The position numbers and the translations under genes are program-made. Below are positions 1-8,810 of a stretch of 64,000 bases of DNA, in pieces. Under the pieces are notes generated by a model, which was not told where the DNA came from, did no database searches, and was given only the letters and a program-made list of their open reading frames with translations. The first letter of the stretch is position 1. Every line of letters begins with the position of its first letter. The stretch is from Candidatus Altimarinota bacterium (lineage in GTDB: Bacteria > Patescibacteriota > Gracilibacteria > JAUYGZ01), in NCBI GenBank assembly GCA_029233985.1, contig JARGOK010000002.1, forward strand, positions 1-64,000, in the 5' to 3' direction.

Positions 1-2
1 AA

Positions 3-566
3 CAACGCCAACAAACCATCGATAACTCCGCCGTACTTACCTGTGCTACTTGTGTCAATGGGGTGGATTTGAGTCAGTATGAATGGAGTAAGAGTCCATT
101 GGTAAAAATTGAGAATGGAAAGTTTTATATTGGTGGGCAAGACAATTCGGTTCAAGTTGTGAGAGAGGGAAATACTTCAAATCTAGACAGTGCGGTAGAA
201 AAAAACATTATCAAAGATATAGAAAGTACGGAATTCCTCCAAAAGATTGAAAACGCTCCAAATACAGAAAAACACAATATCGACAAAAACTACCCTGAGT
301 ATTGGGCTCGAATTATTGGAATACATGGAGGAAAACAGGTTTTTGATATGTATAAATCTGGCGGTGAATACTCCATAAAGAGTAAAGACAGTATTTCAAT
401 TGCTAACCCAGATTGTGATTGTCAATTTGAATCAGATGTTGTATCAGTATACAATGGAAAGGATTATGAAGACGATTTTGTAGACTGGAGAACGACAAAT
501 AAAGGAAAAGAAGTACTGTACGAGGAGATACTGATAAACATCAGACGAAAAGAAAAAGGGATCTAA
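3..566 (+). CDS. Unrecognised protein, 5' end outside window
   Basis: The frame is open from base 3 with no stop upstream, so the gene starts before the window; the GTG at 63 is probably internal. It ends at TAA 564-566. The visible 188 residues are hydrophilic and acidic with no membrane segment. They carry two close cysteine pairs, CATC near the start of the visible part and CDC about two thirds along, which could form disulfides in an exported protein. The next gene, a giant secreted protein, starts only 15 nt downstream on the same strand, so the two are probably cotranscribed and may act together at the surface. I do not recognise a family. Confidence 0.7.
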   Translation, partial: QRQQTIDNSAVLTCATCVNGVDLSQYEWSKSPLVKIENGKFYIGGQDNSVQVVREGNTSNLDSAVEKNIIKDIESTEFLQKIENAPNTEKHNIDKNYPEYWARIIGIHGGKQVFDMYKSGGEYSIKSKDSISIANPDCDCQFESDVVSVYNGKDYEDDFVDWRTTNKGKEVLYEEILINIRRKEKGI

Positions 567-581
567 ACTTTTAATTATCTT

Positions 582-3500
582 ATGAGGAGAAAAAGTAATA
601 AAACAGCGTTCATCCTCATAGCACTACTCGCTGCGACACTGATGTTTTCACTCTTGAGTTCTGCAGAACAAACAGGAAACTTCCTGTACTTCCCCAGTGG
701 AGGAAATGCTTCTATTGAAGATCCAACATTAAATCTTGCTCTCACTGCGCCACGTGAAATAACTGGGGAGGAAGTCAGCATGACCTACACACCTTCTACT
801 TACCAAATATCCACAGCAGCAGGTTCGGAATTTGTAGATCTCCAGATTCATGATGCTTCACTTGGTGCCATTCATCCTGATGTTGAAAACACTCCAAATC
901 ATGAAATGGATCTCATTTTTAATTCAGATAGTAATTCTGATACAAACTGGAAAATCCAATGTATTATAGATGGCAAATATGAGACAGTTTTCAGTAGAGA
1001 TGGAGAAGATAGACTCCTCGGAAAAAACAACCCCTGCCAATTCAAAGAAGACGACTGGAGTGGAATCATTCGAGTGTTTCCAGGTACAACAGGGACAATA
1101 ACTATGAAAACCGTATGGGATGTGGATGCTGAAGGAGATGGAATTGCAGATGAAGAGAAGATATTCGAAAATCCCGGCCTGGGCCTCATCAACGTCTTCC
1201 GCTTCCGTACCAAATCAGACACTGGAACCATTGGTATCGCAAAAACAAATACCGATAGGATATCAGACAGCTCACTAAACGAACTTGGCCAAGCATTTAG
1301 AAAAGAAGCGGATAAAACCATTTACGAATCCTCTCTCAATTGGACGACCCTTTACAACACTTCTTCCTCCTCAGAATTCCTTTTCAATATAGATGTACGA
1401 GGAAAAGATGAAGTGATCCTTTTCGACAAAGACGCCGATGCCAACACATTGTATGGAAACGGAAAACCAGGATCTACAGCAACAGCACTCTCTCCTCCGG
1501 ACGATACAGTAATAATGGAAGTCAAATGGGGCAAATCAGGAGAAAATAGCCTCACATATAACCCAGAATGGACAAATTTCAACCAAATAAATCATAATGG
1601 AGGAGGTTTTAAAGGAGCAAATTTTAAAGAAGGTGACACCAACAGCTATGTAGGACCCAGCGGCGACGCAAAATTGTCCGACGCAGAAAATAATGCCATC
1701 CAATGGTATAAAATAGATGTCAGTGAACACAAAGCTGATACCATTACGGTAAGATGGCACAATTTCAAACCAACTAGCAACGGAATCGCTTTTGCATCTG
1801 ATACAGCTATATTAGCTGGAAATAATACTCCTCCTGATGAAGACAATCTCTGTGAGCTAAGAGAAGACGGCACATTAGACGAAGACTGTTGTGTACAAAA
1901 CGAACTGATACGAATCTGTGCAGATTCAATTCCTGAACCAGAAACTACAGAGCTCCAAAAAAAGAACATCACAGAAATCGTCTATACCTACAAACTCAAG
2001 TATATCGGAGAAAATTTTGTTGAAGACTTACAAATCCATGCAGAAGCACCAAAGTATGTGGACTTAAAAGGAGTATCTAGTCCAGATACTCATCCTTACA
2101 ATATTGGGACCTTTGCAGAAAACCAGAATGAAACGATTTCCATTACTGTTGGGCTCGAAGAAGATGCCCCAGCTGAAGGGACTATTTCGACGGAAGGCAA
2201 ATATATTGCCAAAGCAACGGGTATGACCGACCTGGCAACACCGACTATTAAGCATTATTTAGGAATCGAAAAAGACAACGAAGACGAGGAGGATACTTGT
2301 AAGACCAAAGACAGTGAAGATTGTGTGGAAAAAAATGACAAAATGAGTATTAGTATCTTCTCTGAGCCCATTCCAGAGACTGAAAAATTGAAACAGAAAG
2401 GAATTTCTGAGATCAAATACACCTTAAAAGTGACAAATATTGGAACCGAAGAACTCCAAAATATCCTGATTGATTCGCAAATTCCAGACTATGTGGACTA
2501 TAAAGACAGCCCGACACAACAAACAAAAGAGATCATTATTGGACAATTAAGTACCAGTGCGTCTGCTGAAAAAGAAGTGATTGTCCAAATAGAGTCTGAT
2601 GCTCCGGACTCGGGAACGATTTCGACGAAAGACAAATTTATCGCAAAGGCGACTGGGATGACAGATCTCCATGCAAAAACCATTCGTCACTTTTTAGGAA
2701 CAAAACCAGATAAGAATGAAAAACCTTGTGTCATCGAAGACAGTGCTGAGTGTCAGTCTCAAAATGATGATATGAAAGCCAGTGTCTTCTCAGACCCTGC
2801 ACCAGAGACAGAATTTTTGGTTCAAAAAGGAATCTCTGAGATCACGTATTCCGTAAAGATTACGAATATTAGTGACGGTGAGATAAGTAACGTCATGATC
2901 GATGCCAAAGCACCTTCTTTTGTGGACTTTAAAGATAGTGCAGATGCAGATCAAGCAAGCATAGAGCTGGGAACTTTAGCAAAAGACGAGATAAAAACCA
3001 CGACATTCACAGTACAACTCGAAGACACCTTGCCAGATGAAGGGACCATCACTACAGCCGACAAGTTTTTCGTAAAGGCTACGGATATGAGTGATCTGAG
3101 ACTAAGAACCATCAATCATTACTTAGCAGCCAAACCTGGTGGACCTGGTGCTCCCAAATGTGGGACTGACAGCACCGGGACTATTGAGGCTTGTATTAGT
3201 TCTATCCCTCCTAATGAAACCAAAGGAATGAAGGCTCCTGAAAGCATTGAGTACAAGGTATCAGTAAAAAACGTGTCTGATTCAACAACATTAAATGATA
3301 TCAACGTCAGTTTTGAACCAGATGCTCATACAAAGATCAGTGATACAACTGCAGCTGCAATGATGGACAAAGATGGAAACCTCTACAATTTTGTCGGAGC
3401 AGGAAGAACCACGCTCATTACGCAACTCAGTCCCAATCAAGAAACATTCACCACTATTCAAGTAAATATCCAAAACACCGTCCCCGAGCACTATACCATC

Positions 3501-6344
3501 TCCACCAATAACAAAATCTTTGTTGCAGCAGCAAACCACGGAGATACTGTCACTCTTCCAGCACAAAAACACCACGTGGGGAACGGCTCCGAAGCGATCG
3601 AAGTAAGCCGTTGTTACGAGTTCGACGGAGCTTTAGACTGTAGCGATACCTGTAAAGATATCCCACCAGAAGCCGATGTCATTGTTCGTGATCTTCTTAA
3701 GAATATCGGTGGGGCTCCTATCCCAGCAGGATTTACCTACTTCCCTCCTCCCCTACCCAGCTCTTTTACCTACAACTCTAGTTCCATCCGGATCTTTCAC
3801 GAAGATCTCACTGATGCTTCAAAACTGACCTCAGTTCTCAGCAATTACAAAAAAGGTATCGGCGGCATCATTGTTTCAAACGATGGTTCAAGCTTTCCGC
3901 CCACAGGTGGGATCAGTACGGCTGCAGAAATTCCACTCGAAAGCTCAGCCTCAGTCTTCTTAAAGTACATTGCCCCAGACGCTCCAGGATGTTTTCCAAG
4001 AGAAGCGAAAGACTTCACTCCAAATACTGGTGAGGAGTTTACAGAAATAGAGCTAGCCCAGGACTGTACTGGTGGTGAACAGAACAAGATCTGTGTGGGG
4101 AATGATGAGGGGCCAAGATTGACGGGGGATCTAACAGCGGTGCCGAGTCCTGATCCAGAAAGGAGTGTTTTACCAGGTGATGTGATTGGTTACGAGGTGA
4201 GACTTACAAATGCAAGATCAATTGCGATTGATACGCTCCAGATAAATGGAGTGACACCACTAAATACAAGCTGTCATGTGGGAAGCATTTGTACTGATAA
4301 ATCTGAAAATAATCCCAACACTCTGGTCAAAAAAGGAGATAATTACTACTATCGATACAGTGTCAGAATAGATTCAGATGCTCCTGTGAATCAAATCTCA
4401 CATCCAGGGCATACGGTCACCTATGCAGATGAATCTGGAATAAGCAAAAGCCTGACAATTGAAGGATTGACGCATAAGGTTTCCTTTGTTTCAAAGTCAG
4501 ACTCTGATTTTTCCCATGATATTAGTCTCGATAGGCGTACAGTCGTCAATTCCTCTGACGAAGGATCTTTGAGAAATGACCAAGCGGATAAATCAGAAAT
4601 TATTCACACCATCAAGTACATTGGAAGAAAAGAACAAGGCGGACCAGAAAATGTTATCCCTTATGATGAAAATGGATCAGTTCTGCAAACAGGACAAAAC
4701 ATTGCATTTAGTCATTGCCAAAGTGCCTATTCTGGATTTAGTGAAAGGAATGACCCAAGAAGATACGAAACAAGAGATGGGAATACTTTGATATTGTATC
4801 GAACGAATCAAAGTACAAGCGATGATATTTTTTCTTCATTTTCTGGGATGCCAAAGGAAAGTCTTCAGTTTGATATTGTTTCTACTTTGCCGAGTACCAG
4901 GCCAGCAATGAAAACAAGATCTGGACAAAATACTGAGACACTCTCTTACACATTAGGACCATCAATCGTAACAGGACCAGATTCAGGTCAAGAAAACCTC
5001 ACAGAGTTTCATCTCTTTATGATGTACGGTGGAGAAATCGTTGATAACTTCTTGGAGATAAATGGTACAAAAACAGCTTCGATGAAGCTCAATAATACTG
5101 AAATGTTTGCCTACAAAGATGGAGAAACAGACAGCAGCGCAAATGGTGTGATCTCAACCACAAATACCTCTCAAGAGATTTTTGAGGAAAGATGGGTGTT
5201 TAGAGAGCTGCCCAAGATCTTTAATAACATACAGGGGTCGATACAATGTGAAAAAAGTTGCCCAGGTGACTACTGTCAGACCAGAAGCGCCCCTGTGTAT
5301 CCATTGAGATGGCAACTTCTGAGCCCAAGTAAAATAGTACTAACCGATACCGACAAAGATTATATCACCGCCCTCTCATCCGTTGCCTGGCTAAAAACTC
5401 GAAATGGAAACATTGGCTTCGGAGGCAATGCATGGAGTGCCGCTGGGACACCAAACAAAGTGGACCTAGGAGACAAAAGCTTCGACATTGAAATGAAACT
5501 CTATACACCTCCTCTTGAAACGAACTCAGACTTTCTTATCTACGCACCTGACAATACCGTCAATTTGAAATCTCGACTGAATTGGGGAGGGTATGTCTCA
5601 GATTCATCTTCAGAGCAAGGCTTCGTCGACAACCCTTGGGAAGAAGGGAAAAAAATTCCTCGTCGAGGCGATGCCTATGACCGAGACGAAACAGCCTTCC
5701 CTAGGAACTACTACGAGGACCTCCTTCAAAGAGAAATCTATGGAAAAGTAATCGAAGTGGATTCGGACAGGCCAGCGTGGATCAATCCTCCCACAGGCAC
5801 GGAATACACCACAGCAACTACTCTCACTCCGGAGATCGACACCATCTACCATATCAAAGGAAACCTCATCATCGGCTCCGTAGGGATCACCACCACTATT
5901 TCAGGATCAAAAGCTCGGATCATTGTAGATGGAAACGTAGAAATCAGAGGAAACGTAAAATACGGAACAAACTCAGGACCCCTCGAAAACCTCCCATCCA
6001 TGCGCCTCCACTCTCTCAATAATATTGTGATCCATCCGAGTGTCACCGACGTAGAGATGATGATGCTCGCTGAAGGGGAATTTCATTCTGGACGGAGCGA
6101 CCAACAGCTCCGTATTCTAGGGGACGTCATTACCTACAAAGCCTTTTGGGAACGGGCTCCATTAAAGAACCAAAGAAATGAAGATGAAGATATTAACAAA
6201 CCTTCAGAACTCATTGTCGAAGACTACCGCAAATACCTCCTCACTCCTCCTGGAGACAAAAAACTCCCAGATATTGGTTACATGTGGAGAGAGGTCAATC
6301 CGAGTACTGGGCGGCCAATTTTGGAGAGTTTGATCAATCAGTAA
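582..6344 (+). CDS. Giant secreted DUF11-type repeat surface protein (1920 aa)
   Basis: Residues 1 to about 28 form a signal peptide (basic start, then a hydrophobic run ending LLSSAEQ). Three tandem repeats of about 145 residues follow at roughly 440-585, 585-730 and 730-880. Each has a beta-rich core with VTNIG/ITNIS-like strands, an EGTIST/SGTIST motif, KATGMTDL and a (I)xHxLG end. This resembles the DUF11 (conserved repeat) domains of bacterial surface stalks. Diverged copies lie near 880-1030 and 1180-1290. The C-terminal part (about 1733-1920) has short beta-strand periodicity (GNLIIG, GNVEIRGNV, ILGDVITY) suggesting a beta-helix or pilus-tip-like domain. I see no sortase motif or C-terminal anchor. 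Role inferred: adhesin or surface fibre. The start at 582 is chosen because the signal peptide begins there. Confidence 0.85.
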   Translation: MRRKSNKTAFILIALLAATLMFSLLSSAEQTGNFLYFPSGGNASIEDPTLNLALTAPREITGEEVSMTYTPSTYQISTAAGSEFVDLQIHDASLGAIHPDVENTPNHEMDLIFNSDSNSDTNWKIQCIIDGKYETVFSRDGEDRLLGKNNPCQFKEDDWSGIIRVFPGTTGTITMKTVWDVDAEGDGIADEEKIFENPGLGLINVFRFRTKSDTGTIGIAKTNTDRISDSSLNELGQAFRKEADKTIYESSLNWTTLYNTSSSSEFLFNIDVRGKDEVILFDKDADANTLYGNGKPGSTATALSPPDDTVIMEVKWGKSGENSLTYNPEWTNFNQINHNGGGFKGANFKEGDTNSYVGPSGDAKLSDAENNAIQWYKIDVSEHKADTITVRWHNFKPTSNGIAFASDTAILAGNNTPPDEDNLCELREDGTLDEDCCVQNELIRICADSIPEPETTELQKKNITEIVYTYKLKYIGENFVEDLQIHAEAPKYVDLKGVSSPDTHPYNIGTFAENQNETISITVGLEEDAPAEGTISTEGKYIAKATGMTDLATPTIKHYLGIEKDNEDEEDTCKTKDSEDCVEKNDKMSISIFSEPIPETEKLKQKGISEIKYTLKVTNIGTEELQNILIDSQIPDYVDYKDSPTQQTKEIIIGQLSTSASAEKEVIVQIESDAPDSGTISTKDKFIAKATGMTDLHAKTIRHFLGTKPDKNEKPCVIEDSAECQSQNDDMKASVFSDPAPETEFLVQKGISEITYSVKITNISDGEISNVMIDAKAPSFVDFKDSADADQASIELGTLAKDEIKTTTFTVQLEDTLPDEGTITTADKFFVKATDMSDLRLRTINHYLAAKPGGPGAPKCGTDSTGTIEACISSIPPNETKGMKAPESIEYKVSVKNVSDSTTLNDINVSFEPDAHTKISDTTAAAMMDKDGNLYNFVGAGRTTLITQLSPNQETFTTIQVNIQNTVPEHYTISTNNKIFVAAANHGDTVTLPAQKHHVGNGSEAIEVSRCYEFDGALDCSDTCKDIPPEADVIVRDLLKNIGGAPIPAGFTYFPPPLPSSFTYNSSSIRIFHEDLTDASKLTSVLSNYKKGIGGIIVSNDGSSFPPTGGISTAAEIPLESSASVFLKYIAPDAPGCFPREAKDFTPNTGEEFTEIELAQDCTGGEQNKICVGNDEGPRLTGDLTAVPSPDPERSVLPGDVIGYEVRLTNARSIAIDTLQINGVTPLNTSCHVGSICTDKSENNPNTLVKKGDNYYYRYSVRIDSDAPVNQISHPGHTVTYADESGISKSLTIEGLTHKVSFVSKSDSDFSHDISLDRRTVVNSSDEGSLRNDQADKSEIIHTIKYIGRKEQGGPENVIPYDENGSVLQTGQNIAFSHCQSAYSGFSERNDPRRYETRDGNTLILYRTNQSTSDDIFSSFSGMPKESLQFDIVSTLPSTRPAMKTRSGQNTETLSYTLGPSIVTGPDSGQENLTEFHLFMMYGGEIVDNFLEINGTKTASMKLNNTEMFAYKDGETDSSANGVISTTNTSQEIFEERWVFRELPKIFNNIQGSIQCEKSCPGDYCQTRSAPVYPLRWQLLSPSKIVLTDTDKDYITALSSVAWLKTRNGNIGFGGNAWSAAGTPNKVDLGDKSFDIEMKLYTPPLETNSDFLIYAPDNTVNLKSRLNWGGYVSDSSSEQGFVDNPWEEGKKIPRRGDAYDRDETAFPRNYYEDLLQREIYGKVIEVDSDRPAWINPPTGTEYTTATTLTPEIDTIYHIKGNLIIGSVGITTTISGSKARIIVDGNVEIRGNVKYGTNSGPLENLPSMRLHSLNNIVIHPSVTDVEMMMLAEGEFHSGRSDQQLRILGDVITYKAFWERAPLKNQRNEDEDINKPSELIVEDYRKYLLTPPGDKKLPDIGYMWREVNPSTGRPILESLINQ

Positions 6345-6387
6345 GAGGAAATCGTCACTGCGATCGCTTGAGAGTCTCTCTTTTTTT

Positions 6388-6416
6388 AAAAAAGCCGGGA
6401 GTTGAGTCATCAACTC
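6388..6416 (-). terminator. Terminator of the rsmH-FtsL-like unit
   Basis: On the minus strand the stem GAGTTGA / TCAACTC (6399-6416, 4-nt loop) is followed by CCGGC and a run of six T. It lies between the convergent giant protein gene and the FtsL-like gene. Confidence 0.6.
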
Positions 6417-6466
6417 TCAATCCAACAAATAGTCAGTGAAATCAAAAAAAAAATCATCTAAGCCTG

Positions 6467-6838
6467 CTATTCAGACTCCTCTTCCCTATTATCCAAATCC
6501 ACAAACTCCAAGTCTTCCGGCCCAATAAACTCCATACTTTTTACGACATCCTGTTGTTCGATTACATCTAGTGATTTCAATCTCGCAATTCTCATATTCC
6601 AAACCTCATTTTGAATAATCAGTTCTGATCTACTTCGTTCTAGATCATTAATGATGACTCCTTGCGAAGCAATATTGTTAAATTCTGAGAGATAAAGGAA
6701 GCAAGTCCCTACAATCAATATGAAAAGCAAAAAAGATACTCCAGTGGGTGTAAGACACTTCGAAAAGAGATCAGGCTTCCGATTAGTGGAAACTGGTGAT
6801 ACAGAGACATCGCGCTTTTGGAGCTTTATGGTTGCCAA
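6467..6838 (-). CDS. FtsL-like small division protein
   Basis: This 123-residue protein has a basic cytoplasmic N-terminus, one transmembrane helix (about residues 33-52) and then a helical, coiled-coil-like stretch (NDLERSRSELIIQNEVWNMRI), ending in an acidic tail. Size, topology and position directly downstream of rsmH match FtsL, the bitopic divisome protein that pairs with FtsB and FtsQ. FtsL sequences are poorly conserved, so the assignment rests on topology and synteny. The 73-nt gap to rsmH is AT-rich with no terminator, so it is probably cotranscribed with it. Confidence 0.6.
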   Translation of the reverse strand: MATIKLQKRDVSVSPVSTNRKPDLFSKCLTPTGVSFLLFILIVGTCFLYLSEFNNIASQGVIINDLERSRSELIIQNEVWNMRIARLKSLDVIEQQDVVKSMEFIGPEDLEFVDLDNREEESE

Positions 6839-6911
6839 GGTGAGAGTTTCTAATATCTAATTTTCAATTTCTAAAAGTCAAAAAATTATTTTAGAAATTA
6901 AAAATTAGTCA

Positions 6912-7841
6912 TTATATTTTTGTAGCCACCCTCAGCTTAGCACTTCTCGCTCGAGGATTCTCTTCAATTTCTTTATCAGAAGGAGCAATAGCTTTCCTTG
7001 TCAAGATCTGGAGCTGTGGTGCAAGTCCACACTGACAAATCGGTAACCTTCTATCGCAAGTACAAGGATCAGCTACTTTGCGAAAGAACGACTTCACCAT
7101 CCGGTCTTCTAGCGAATGATAGCTCATAACTACGATACGTCCTCCAGGTGAAATGGTGTCGAGGGTTGCTTGAAGTGCCTCTTCTAAGACTTGAAGTTCT
7201 TGGTTTACAGCAATACGTAGGGCTTGAAAAACACGAGTAGCTGGATGCTTTTTTGATTTTTGAGGTTTTCCTTTGTCGTATTCCTCACAGATCAGGTCAG
7301 ACAATTCTTTCGTTGTAGTAAAGGGTTTCTTGTCTCTCTTTGCAATAATATCATTAGCAATGAAGTGAGCTTTAGGGTCTTCGCCATACTCTTGAAAAAT
7401 CCTTTTCATGTCTTCGTAACTCCAGGTATTGATAATTTCCGCTGCAGTTAACTTATCTGATGCATTCATTCTCATATCGAGAGGGCCATCTTGCTGAAAA
7501 GAAAATCCTCTTTCAGCATTATCTAGGTGAGGCGACGCAACACCTAAGTCAAACAAGATCCCATCATAAGAGATCCTTTCAGATACGACGAGTTCTTTTA
7601 TCCCTCGAAAATTCATGTGTCGTGTAGAAAATCGATCACCATATGATACCAATCTCTTTTTCGCAAATTCCAGGTGAGAGCTGTCCTGATCAAGACCAAT
7701 AATATTCCCTGTGAATTCAACCGAATCCAGCATGGCTTTACTGTGTCCACCCAGTCCCAAGGTAGCATCTATGATCACAGACCTTTCGGAAAGGTTCATC
7801 CAATCAAGACATTCTGAAAGCATTACGCTCTTGTGGTTCAT
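6912..7841 (-). CDS. rsmH: 16S rRNA (cytosine1402-N4)-methyltransferase RsmH
   Basis: At 309 residues it has the usual RsmH (MraW) length. The start MNHKSVML is typical, followed by the SAM-binding motif DATLGLGGHSKAML, GLDQDSSHL, and the family signatures FDLGVASPHLD and QDGPLDMRM, plus HPATRVFQALRIAVN and MSYHSLEDRMVK. It methylates N4 of C1402 in the ribosomal P site using SAM. In most bacteria it sits in the dcw cluster after mraZ and before ftsL. Here only the FtsL-like neighbour remains, mraZ is absent, and mraY lies 18 kb away, so the cluster is broken up. Confidence 0.97.
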   Translation of the reverse strand: MNHKSVMLSECLDWMNLSERSVIIDATLGLGGHSKAMLDSVEFTGNIIGLDQDSSHLEFAKKRLVSYGDRFSTRHMNFRGIKELVVSERISYDGILFDLGVASPHLDNAERGFSFQQDGPLDMRMNASDKLTAAEIINTWSYEDMKRIFQEYGEDPKAHFIANDIIAKRDKKPFTTTKELSDLICEEYDKGKPQKSKKHPATRVFQALRIAVNQELQVLEEALQATLDTISPGGRIVVMSYHSLEDRMVKSFFRKVADPCTCDRRLPICQCGLAPQLQILTRKAIAPSDKEIEENPRARSAKLRVATKI

Positions 7842-8033
7842 AAGTAAAATGAGTAAGGATACTCATTGTACATGAAAACTTAGATTTGACTAAGTGCAGC
7901 TAATGATGTGAAGTACTTACTCGATTGAGTGGCTTACAGAAGCCAAATTCTGGAACAAAAGGCTGCAGTCAATGCAGTATTCGATACCAGAAGTGTGAAC
8001 GCTAGGTCCTTAGCGGTGATACAGAGAAAAAAT

Positions 8034-8062
8034 TTGACTAGAAGAAAAATCAGTAACATAAT
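8034..8062 (+). promoter_or_regulatory. Sigma70-like promoter of the HU gene
   Basis: TTGACT (8034-8039), 17-nt spacer, CATAAT (8057-8062). Predicted start of transcription is near 8069, about 25 nt before the HU ATG at 8094. This also rules out the longer in-frame start at 7929. Confidence 0.7.
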
Positions 8063-8093
8063 CATTGACGTTTTAGCTCTTAATTATCTCGCT

Positions 8094-8369
8094 ATGACTA
8101 AGCAAGATCTCATCAACGCTGCAGCTGCAGGAGCAGGCGTTACTAAAAAGGCTGCGGCCGATGTACTAGAGGCTGTTCTCAGTACGATCACCAAAACCCT
8201 AAAGAAAGGTGACACAGTCACTATCACTGGTTTCGGAACATTCCGTATCAGCAAACGTTCAGCTCGTGTTGGTGTAAACCCACGAAACCCAACTGAAAAA
8301 ATCAAGATTCCAGCAATGAAGCTCCCTGCTTTCAAGGCTGGTAAAGGATTGAAAGATAGCGTTCGGTAA
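8094..8369 (+). CDS. HU-family DNA-binding protein
   Basis: The 91-residue product starts MTKQDLINAAAAGAGV and is colinear with HU/IHF: an N-terminal helix pair for dimerisation, the GDTVTITGFGTFRIS strand motif, and the DNA-binding arm containing RVGVNPRNPTEKIKIPA. The proline at the arm tip is the one that intercalates into bent DNA in this family. It is a histone-like nucleoid protein that binds and bends DNA without strong sequence preference. An in-frame upstream extension to 7929 exists but shows no HU similarity and begins before the promoter, so ATG 8094 is preferred. A strong terminator follows, so it is a single-gene unit. A second chromatin-type protein, of histone fold, is at 30223-30393. 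Confidence 0.96.
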   Translation: MTKQDLINAAAAGAGVTKKAAADVLEAVLSTITKTLKKGDTVTITGFGTFRISKRSARVGVNPRNPTEKIKIPAMKLPAFKAGKGLKDSVR

Positions 8370-8396
8370 TGCTAATCGTTCATATGTTGAATTATT

Positions 8397-8430
8397 AAAA
8401 GCCTCGTGCATAAAGCATGAGGCTTTTATT
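8397..8430 (+). terminator. Rho-independent terminator after HU
   Basis: AAAAGCCTC-GTGC pairs with GCAT-GAGGCTTTT around a short ATAAA loop (8397-8427), then TTATT. It is 28 nt after the HU stop. Confidence 0.85.
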
Positions 8431-8435
8431 ATTGA

Positions 8436-8753
8436 GACAAGCTGATTCCCCTTGCAAGAGGAATCAGCGCCCTTCTCTTCTTGTCTATTAGAACGAAGCA
8501 AAAAATCTTGAGCTTGAATTAAGTACTCATGATGAAAAGTAAGGGGAGTTCAAATAAAGAATTCAAAGGAGACATCATGAGTCTGTCGGTAAAAAATTCT
8601 TCGTTCCACTGAATGAAAGAATGAAGATGGACAATTCACTTATTGCATCAAACTACAGGGAGCGTCTCCCTTTTAAGAGGCCGGGGTCTTGAAAGGTGTA
8701 CCAATGCACATTTCACATCGACATTTCTCTCTATCCAACAATCAATCACACAC
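8436..8753. repeat. Intergenic inverted-repeat DNA between HU and pyrG
   Basis: About 320 nt with no credible gene. It holds a hairpin GCTGATTCC / GGAATCAGC (8441-8468). It also holds a nested pair of inverted repeats: GAACGAAG (8491-8498) with CTTCGTTC (8599-8606), enclosing ACTCATGATG (8525-8534) with CATCATGAGT (8573-8582). A degenerate box TCTCCCTTTTAAGAGGCCGG follows near 8664-8683 and recurs elsewhere in the window. No ncRNA is recognised. Confidence 0.6.
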
Positions 8754-8758
8754 TTTGA

Positions 8759-8787
8759 TTGAAAAATGGTGCTCTTTAGGCTATACT
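8759..8787 (+). promoter_or_regulatory. Sigma70-like promoter of pyrG
   Basis: TTGAAA (8759-8764), 17-nt spacer, TATACT (8782-8787). The predicted transcript starts near 8794, giving a leader of about 17 nt before ATG 8811 with no Shine-Dalgarno motif. Confidence 0.7.
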
Positions 8788-8810
8788 TGCATGGTTAAAA
8801 AAGCACTTAC

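Noticed and set aside
7929-8093. N-terminal extension of HU to 7929
   Set aside because: The extension begins before the promoter and has no HU similarity.
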